A DNA stretch of 12,605 nucleotides from Verrucomicrobiota bacterium (lineage in GTDB: Bacteria > Verrucomicrobiota > Verrucomicrobiia > Opitutales > Opitutaceae): the NCBI GenBank assembly GCA_030916665.1, contig JAUPWC010000223.1:1-12605 (forward strand). The letters are read 5' to 3'. Positions 7,272 to 12,605 of the stretch are shown here, in pieces. The notes beneath the pieces were generated by a model. It was not told the DNA's origin. It worked only from the letters and a program-made list of their open reading frames with translations, and ran no database searches. The position numbers and the translations under genes were made by a program. Each line of letters begins with the position of its first letter. Within the stretch, counting starts at the first letter, position 1.

Positions 7272-8777
7272 ATGACCCCCAAACCTATCCTCCGTTTCTG
7301 GCAGCTCTGGAACATGAGCTTCGGCTACGTCGGCATCCAGTTCGGCTTCGCGCTGCAGAATGCCAACGTGAGCCGCATCTTCGAGACGCTCGGCGCCAAG
7401 GTGGACGAGATCCCGATCCTTTGGATCGCGGGCCCCGTCACCGGCCTCGTGGTCCAACCGATCATCGGCTACCTGAGCGATCGCACCTGGAACCGGCTGG
7501 GGCGGCGGAAACCGTATTTCCTCGGCGGCGCGATCTGCGCCTCACTCGCGCTGCTCGTGATGCCCAATTCCCCGGCGCTGTGGTTCGCCGCCGGCATGCT
7601 GTGGATCCTCGATGCCGCGATCAACGTGACGATGGAGCCGATGCGCGCGTTCGTGGGCGACATGCTGCCGGATGAGCAGCGCACGACCGGTTTCGCGATG
7701 CAGACCTTCTTCATCGGCGCCAGCTCGGTGGTCGGCTCCCTGCTGCCCTACATGCTCACAAACTGGTTCGGCGTGGCCAACACCGCGGCGGCGGGGCTGC
7801 TGCCCGATTCGGTGAAATGGTCGTTCTACCTCGGTGGCGTCGTGTTCTTCGGCGCCGTGCTGTGGACGATCCTGCGGGTGAAGGAGTATTCGCCCGAGCA
7901 GCAGCGCGCCTTCCACGGTGAGACGAAGGAAACCGCGGCCGCGGAGGAAGTAATCACCCTCGATGCCGGGCAGGCGACCCGCGGCGGCTTCCTCTGGCTT
8001 TTCGTCGGTCTCGTGCTCACCGCATTCATCTACGGGCTGAAATGGGACAAGGGCCTCTACATTCTCTCCGTTGGCGCCACCGGCTACGGCCTGTTGCAAC
8101 TCGTCGCCGCCTGGGCGCACCGCACGGGAGGCCTGCGCGGCCTCGTCGGCCTGATGCACGACCTCGGCAACATGCCGCTGCAGATGAAGCGCCTCGCCTG
8201 GGCGCAGATGCTCACGTGGTTCGCGCTCTTCGCATTCTTCATCTACGCCACCTCGGCGGTCACGAGCCACCACTTCGGCAGCAGCGATCCGCGCAGCCAG
8301 GCCTACAATGACGGCGCCGACTGGGTCGGCGTGCTGATGGCTGTGTGGAACGGCGTCGCGGCGCTCGTGGCGTTCGCACTGCCGGTTCTGGCCCGCCGCG
8401 CCGGACGCGTTCTCACCCATGTCGGTTGCCTGGTCGTCGGCGGCATCGGACTCGGCTCCATGTATTTCTTCCGCGATCCCCAGCTGCTTCTGATCTCCAT
8501 GGTCGGGATGGGCATCGCCTGGGCGAGCCTGCTCACGCTGCCCTACGCGATCCTCAGCAGCGTCGTGCCCTACCGGAAGATGGGTGTCTACATGGGCATG
8601 TTCAATTTCTTCATCGTCATCCCCCAGATCGTGGCCGCAGCGGTGCTCGGCCTGCTCGTGCGAACGGTGTTCGACGGGCACGCGGTCAACGCGTTGTTGC
8701 TCGGCGGGGTGGCGATGGTCGCCGCCGCGGTGGCGATGCTCCGGGTGCAGGACACCCCGGGCCCGCGCAACTCTTGA
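7272..8777 (+). CDS. MFS sugar transporter, SLC45/GPH-like (probable alpha-glucoside importer)
   Basis: The product is a 501-aa inner-membrane protein with about 12 hydrophobic segments. After the second helix it has GYLSDRTWNRLGRRKPY (residues 66-82), the form of the MFS loop 2-3 signature seen in the sucrose/maltose transporter (SLC45, GPH-like) group. In the second half, GNMPLQMKRLAWAQMLTWFA matches the conserved region before helix 7 of the same group. The loop between the halves is hydrophilic and charged (about residues 205-235). A proton-coupled import of disaccharides or short alpha-glucosides is inferred from the family and from the GH65 gene that overlaps it by one base (TGATG). The start ATG 7272 has a weak GGTGGG eight bases upstream. 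Substrate identity cannot be read from the sequence. Confidence 0.87.
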   Translation: MTPKPILRFWQLWNMSFGYVGIQFGFALQNANVSRIFETLGAKVDEIPILWIAGPVTGLVVQPIIGYLSDRTWNRLGRRKPYFLGGAICASLALLVMPNSPALWFAAGMLWILDAAINVTMEPMRAFVGDMLPDEQRTTGFAMQTFFIGASSVVGSLLPYMLTNWFGVANTAAAGLLPDSVKWSFYLGGVVFFGAVLWTILRVKEYSPEQQRAFHGETKETAAAEEVITLDAGQATRGGFLWLFVGLVLTAFIYGLKWDKGLYILSVGATGYGLLQLVAAWAHRTGGLRGLVGLMHDLGNMPLQMKRLAWAQMLTWFALFAFFIYATSAVTSHHFGSSDPRSQAYNDGADWVGVLMAVWNGVAALVAFALPVLARRAGRVLTHVGCLVVGGIGLGSMYFFRDPQLLLISMVGMGIAWASLLTLPYAILSSVVPYRKMGVYMGMFNFFIVIPQIVAAAVLGLLVRTVFDGHAVNALLLGGVAMVAAAVAMLRVQDTPGPRNS

Positions 8778-11104
8778 TGAAAAACCTTTGGGAAATCAGC
8801 ACCACCGAATGCACGGGCGATCGCGAAAGCATCATGCGCCGGGCCACCATGTATCAGCTGGCCAACGGCACCATGGGCTGTCGCGGCACGCTCGACGAGT
8901 TCGGCCCCGACGAATCGGTCGGCGTGACGCTCGCGGGGCTGTTCGACCGGGTCGGCGCGGCGTGGCGCGAGCCGGTCAACGCGCCCAACGGCGGCTACAC
9001 GTGCGTGACGGTGGACGGGGTGGAGCTTTCCGCCCGCGCTGAGTCCGTGGTGCGGCACCGCCAGACGCTGCGCTTTGCCGATGCGGTGTTTGAGCGCGAG
9101 ACGGTCTTCGCGGTGGGTGGCAAGCAGGTCACGATTCGGTCGGTGCGCTTTCTCAGCGCGGACCAACCCAATCTCGGCGTCGTTCGTTTTTCCGTGGCCT
9201 GCGATCAGGACGCCGAGCTCACGATCCGCACCGGCATTGATGGCAACATCTGGGATCTGAACGGCCCGCACCTGCCGAAACTGAGCGCGAGTCTTCGCGA
9301 CGGCGTGCTGTGCACGGAAGGCAAGACGCACGAGGCGGCCCGGCGCGTCGCCGTCGCCGAGACGGTCGCCACCGATCTCGCTTCCGAGGAACACGCGACC
9401 GCCGGGAGCCGCAACCTGCGCGTGTTCCGCCTGCGCGCGAAGGCCGGCCAAGTCTGCACGGTCACGAAGTTCTTCGCCGTTTTCACCGATCAGGACCGTC
9501 ACGAAGGTGCGCCAGCCGATGCCGCGGTCGCCGTCGTGCGACGTGCGTGCGACGCCGGTTATCAGGCCGCCTTCGAGGCGCACGCGGCCGAGTGGCGCCG
9601 CCGCTGGGAGCGCAGCGACGTGCTCATCGAGGGCGACGACGAGGCGCAGCTCGCGTTGCGTTACAGCATCCTGCAGCTGCTCATGGTCGCGCCGGTCGCC
9701 GGCAGCGCCCACTCGATCCCGGCCCGGGCGCTGTCGGGGCAGGTTTACAAGGGCGCGGTCTTCTGGGACACGGAGATGTTCATGCTGCCGTTCTTCCTGC
9801 ACACCTGCCCGGAGAAAGCGGTGGAACTCCTGCGCTACCGCATCCGCACGCTCGACGGGGCGCGGCGCAAGGCCCGCTCGGAGGGGCCGGGCTACCGCGG
9901 GGCCTTTTACGCCTGGGAAAGCCAGGACACCGGCGACGACGCCTGCACCTACTTCAACATCGGCGACCCGACCACCGGCCGCGAGCTGCGCACGCATTTC
10001 CGTGACAAGCAGGTTCACATCAGCGGCGACGTGGCCATCGCGCTGTGGGAATACTTCGCGGTGACCGGCGACGACCGCCTGCTGCTCGAAGGCGGCGCGG
10101 AGGTCATTTTGGAGTGTGCTCGGTTCTACTACTCCTACGCCTACTTCAAGAAGGACCGCGCCCGCTACGAGATCCTCGATGTGGTCGGGCCCGACGAATA
10201 CCACGAGCGCGTCAACAACAACGCCTTCACCAACGCCGTGGTGCGCGAGACCTTCGTCATCGCCGGCGCGGCCGTCGCACACCTCGAGAAGCATCATCCC
10301 GCGGCGCTGAAGGCCTTGGTCGCCAAGCTTGACATCGCGGCCGAGTTGGCGGGCTTCGCCGACGCCGCCACGCGCCTCTTCGTGCCGGCGCCCGAGCCCG
10401 CCACCGGCGTGATCGAGCAGTTCGAGGGCTACTTCGCGCTGCGCGACGCGTCACTGGACGAATTGAAGTCCAAGATGGTCCATCCGCACGAATACCTCGG
10501 CGCCGGCCAGGGCCTCGCCGTGCCGACCAAGCTCATCAAGCAGGCCGACGTGGTGATGATGCTGAACCTGTTCCGGGCGCGCTATCCCGCCGAGGTGCTG
10601 CGCGCCAACTGGGCCTACTACGAACCGCGCACCGAGCACGGCTCCAGCCTCAGCGCGAGCGCCTACGCGATGGTCGCGGCTCAGCTCGGCAACCTCGATA
10701 GCGCCTACCGGTATTTCCTGAAGACCGCGGAGATCGACCTGAAGGCGCGCTACAAGCTCTACGTCGGCACGATCTTCATCGGCGGCTCGCACCCGGCGGC
10801 CAACGGCGGCGCGTGGATGGTCGCGGTCCTCGGCTTCGGCGGCCTGCGCGTGGAGGGCGAGACCGTCGTGCTCAACCCGCGACTGCCCGCGAAGTGGCGG
10901 ACAATGGAATTTGCGCTGGAGCACCGCGGCGACCGCTTCCGGGTGCGCCTCAGCCGGGACGAGGTGACGATCACGCCGCACGCGGGGAATGTGCGCGACC
11001 ACACTTTTGTGGTGGCGGGCCAGAAAGTAGTCTGCGGATTTGGGCACGCCGTGGCGGTGAAGCTCAGCCGCGCTCCGGCCATCGAGGTATCGAAGGTCGG
11101 CTGA
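8777..11104 (+). CDS. GH65 disaccharide phosphorylase (candidate nigerose phosphorylase)
   Basis: This 775-aa protein without signal peptide is a cytoplasmic GH65 enzyme, a family whose phosphorylases split alpha-linked glucose disaccharides with inversion to beta-glucose-1-phosphate and glucose. The N-terminal beta-sandwich includes QLANGTMGCRGTLDE. The (alpha/alpha)6 barrel holds FWDTEMFMLPF (from 329), the general-acid motif VVGPDEYHERVNNNAFTN with catalytic Glu474, KQAD (588-591), and EHGSSLS (620-626), whose serines line the phosphate site. A C-terminal beta-sheet domain closes the protein. The specificity loop reads DACTYFNIGDPTTGRELRTH before FRDKQVHISGD and does not obviously match maltose or trehalose phosphorylase loops as I remember them. 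Adjacent beta-phosphoglucomutase and GH87 genes favour nigerose (alpha-1,3) as substrate; kojibiose or maltose remain possible. The start overlaps the MFS stop codon, implying coupled translation. Confidence 0.9.
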   Translation: MKNLWEISTTECTGDRESIMRRATMYQLANGTMGCRGTLDEFGPDESVGVTLAGLFDRVGAAWREPVNAPNGGYTCVTVDGVELSARAESVVRHRQTLRFADAVFERETVFAVGGKQVTIRSVRFLSADQPNLGVVRFSVACDQDAELTIRTGIDGNIWDLNGPHLPKLSASLRDGVLCTEGKTHEAARRVAVAETVATDLASEEHATAGSRNLRVFRLRAKAGQVCTVTKFFAVFTDQDRHEGAPADAAVAVVRRACDAGYQAAFEAHAAEWRRRWERSDVLIEGDDEAQLALRYSILQLLMVAPVAGSAHSIPARALSGQVYKGAVFWDTEMFMLPFFLHTCPEKAVELLRYRIRTLDGARRKARSEGPGYRGAFYAWESQDTGDDACTYFNIGDPTTGRELRTHFRDKQVHISGDVAIALWEYFAVTGDDRLLLEGGAEVILECARFYYSYAYFKKDRARYEILDVVGPDEYHERVNNNAFTNAVVRETFVIAGAAVAHLEKHHPAALKALVAKLDIAAELAGFADAATRLFVPAPEPATGVIEQFEGYFALRDASLDELKSKMVHPHEYLGAGQGLAVPTKLIKQADVVMMLNLFRARYPAEVLRANWAYYEPRTEHGSSLSASAYAMVAAQLGNLDSAYRYFLKTAEIDLKARYKLYVGTIFIGGSHPAANGGAWMVAVLGFGGLRVEGETVVLNPRLPAKWRTMEFALEHRGDRFRVRLSRDEVTITPHAGNVRDHTFVVAGQKVVCGFGHAVAVKLSRAPAIEVSKVG

Positions 11105-11117
11105 AAGAAAACCTATC

Positions 11118-12605
11118 ATGAATGATCGATACTCCGCAGCCGGGTGGAACGCGTTGACCTCAACGCGTTTTTCCATGTTCGCCCAATTCCAGCGCGTTGG
11201 GGTCAACGCGCTCCACCTGTTGCTGGTCCTATGCTCATTCGGGTTGCTCGTTCCGGTCGCCGCCCAGATCGGCGCCGACATCCCGTGGACGACGATCGAG
11301 GCGGAGACGATGCGCACCAACGGCACGGTGCTCGCGCCGCATTACGGGCCGCATCGCGTCGAGGTGGAGTCGTCGGGTCAGCAGGCCGTGCAACTCGCGC
11401 GCGCGGGCGAGCACCTGGAGGTCGCGTCGCCCGGCGACTTTGACTCGCTGGTGCTGCGCTTCCACCTGCCGGACGCGCCGAAGGGTGGCGGCGTGGAGTC
11501 GTCGCTCAGGCTTTTGATCAACGGCCAGCCGGTTCGCACGCTGGCGCTCAGCTCGCGCAACATGTGGCTCTACGGCAACTACCCGTTCTCGAACGACCCC
11601 GCGCAGGGCAAGCCGCGCAACTTCTACGACGAACTCCGCCTGAAGGGCCTGACGATCAAGGCCGGCGACACCGTGCGGCTGGAGAAGGTGACGGACGACG
11701 GCATCGCCTGCACCGTGGACTTGCTGGACCTTGAACGGGTGCCCGCTCCCGTGGAGTCACCGGCGGGTTCGCTCTCCGTCCTTGATTTCGGCGCGCGCGG
11801 CGACGGCACGGCCGACGACACCAAGGCACTGCAAAAAGCCGTCGCGGCCGCCGCGAAGCAGGGCGGCACCGTCTGGGTGCCGGCCGGCGACTACAAGCTC
11901 ACCGGCGACATCATCGTGCCCTCCGGCGTGACGATCCAGGGTGCCGGCATGTGGCACACGACCTTCGTGGGCGACGCCTCGCTCTACGGGCAGGCCGAGC
12001 GGCGCGTGCGGTTCAAGCTCTCCGGCCGCGACGTGCATCTCGCGGACTTCGCGATTTTCGGACACCTCAACTACCGGAACGACCAGGAGCCCAACGACGG
12101 CGTCGTCGGCGCCGGTTGCCGGGACGCCTCCGTCTCGCGCTTGTGGATCGAGCACACGAAGGCGGGCGTGTGGGTGTATAACGGCATCAACCTCGTGATC
12201 GACGGCTGCCGCTTTCGCAACCTGATCGCCGACGGCGTGAACTTCTGCGTCGGGACCAGCCACTCGGCGGTGCAGAACTGCACTGCGCGCGGCACCGGCG
12301 ACGACTGCTACGCCGTGTGGCCGGTGGTGGAGGACCAGGGTTACGCGGACTTCGACGGCAAGCCGGGCAACAACGTGATCCGCCGCTCGACCGGCCAGCT
12401 CACGTGGCTCGCCAACGGCGCCTCGCTCTACGGCGGGCTGGGCAACCGCATCGAGGACTGCCTGTTCACCGACATCGGCACGGGCTCGGGCATTCTGATC
12501 AGCACGACCTTCCCGACCGCCCACGAGGGCAGGGGCATCGACAACAATTTCAGCGGCATCACGGTGGTCGCGAACAACCGCCTCGTCCGTTGCGGCGGCT
12601 ACGAC
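11118..12605 (+). CDS. Secreted GH87 alpha-1,3-glucanase / mycodextranase-type enzyme (3' end outside window)
   Basis: The frame is open to the window end, giving 496 residues. A signal peptide core (LLLVLCSFGLLVPVAA) ends near Ala49-Gln50. Residues 54-215, starting DIPWTTIEAE, look like a CBM35/6-like beta-sandwich. From LDFGARGDGTADDTKAL (about 222) runs a right-handed beta-helix. Asp372 in DGVNF and Asp395-Asp396 in GTGDDCYAVW reproduce, with the same 23/24-residue spacing as I remember, the three catalytic aspartates of GH87 alpha-1,3-glucanases; WLANGASLYGG (430-440) and GILISTTFP also fit. These enzymes hydrolyse alpha-1,3-glucan or nigeran to nigero-oligosaccharides. ATG 11118 lies 13 bases after the GH65 stop. 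ATG 11175 is an alternative giving a more ordinary 31-residue signal peptide. The 5' coding part contains a palindromic repeat. Confidence 0.85.
   Translation, partial: MNDRYSAAGWNALTSTRFSMFAQFQRVGVNALHLLLVLCSFGLLVPVAAQIGADIPWTTIEAETMRTNGTVLAPHYGPHRVEVESSGQQAVQLARAGEHLEVASPGDFDSLVLRFHLPDAPKGGGVESSLRLLINGQPVRTLALSSRNMWLYGNYPFSNDPAQGKPRNFYDELRLKGLTIKAGDTVRLEKVTDDGIACTVDLLDLERVPAPVESPAGSLSVLDFGARGDGTADDTKALQKAVAAAAKQGGTVWVPAGDYKLTGDIIVPSGVTIQGAGMWHTTFVGDASLYGQAERRVRFKLSGRDVHLADFAIFGHLNYRNDQEPNDGVVGAGCRDASVSRLWIEHTKAGVWVYNGINLVIDGCRFRNLIADGVNFCVGTSHSAVQNCTARGTGDDCYAVWPVVEDQGYADFDGKPGNNVIRRSTGQLTWLANGASLYGGLGNRIEDCLFTDIGTGSGILISTTFPTAHEGRGIDNNFSGITVVANNRLVRCGGYD
11143..11217. repeat. Palindromic repeat pair, family A, copy 2 (inside the GH87 coding start)
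   Basis: The same element as at 6174-6258: 27-nt left arm (11143-11169), a 21-base spacer and a 27-nt right arm (11191-11217) identical to the first copy. The left arm has T and A where copy 1 has C and G (positions 12 and 21 of the arm), a paired change that keeps the hairpin. Here the element lies in an open frame and would be translated as part of the N-region of the GH87 signal peptide (about WNALTSTRF and QRVGVNALH). Confidence 0.85.

Noticed and set aside
8345..8776. In-frame extension upstream of GH65
   Set aside because: It lies within the MFS gene in another frame, is Arg/Gly-rich, and the GH65 family N-terminus starts at ATG 8777.

Overview
The window is GC-rich, densely coding DNA with every credible gene on the + strand. 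It most resembles a Verrucomicrobiota genome, probably Opitutaceae. The reasons are a large TonB-dependent receptor whose mature N-terminus reads LTPFEVTAT, no SusD partner, weak Shine-Dalgarno signals, and gaps crowded with several families of short palindromic repeats. The taxonomy is inferred from style, not from a marker gene.

Layout. Positions 1-1838 hold a two-gene energy-metabolism unit: the C-terminal quarter of a pyruvate:ferredoxin/flavodoxin oxidoreductase, overlapping by ATGA a dihydroorotate-dehydrogenase-like flavoprotein that lacks the usual catalytic Cys/Ser. Positions 1839-2352 are a non-coding gap of about 510 bp. It contains dispersed-repeat remnants, then two consecutive ~70-nt hairpins that are related to each other through compensatory base changes, then a very strong intrinsic terminator. 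Positions 2353-6132 encode a 1259-aa TonB-dependent receptor, closed by a second strong terminator. Positions 6272-12605 carry a carbohydrate cassette: beta-phosphoglucomutase, an SLC45/GPH-like MFS sugar transporter, a GH65 inverting disaccharide phosphorylase, and a secreted GH87 alpha-1,3-glucanase/mycodextranase-type enzyme that runs off the window end.

How the genes fit together. The GH87 enzyme would cut an alpha-1,3-linked glucan (mutan/pseudonigeran or nigeran) outside the cytoplasm. The TonB receptor could bring oligosaccharides through the outer membrane and the MFS protein could carry nigerose-type disaccharides across the inner membrane. The cytoplasmic GH65 enzyme would phosphorolyse them to beta-glucose-1-phosphate plus glucose, and beta-phosphoglucomutase would convert the beta-anomer to glucose-6-phosphate. 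This reconstruction as a SusD-free alpha-1,3-glucan utilisation locus is an inference from family assignments. The individual family calls are well supported by motifs.

Repeats. One palindromic element (two 27-nt arms) occurs twice, once in front of the beta-phosphoglucomutase gene and once inside the 5' coding part of the GH87 gene, where it supplies part of the signal-peptide region. A different palindromic pair and a GTCATCCTGAG-type repeat sit between the beta-phosphoglucomutase and MFS genes.
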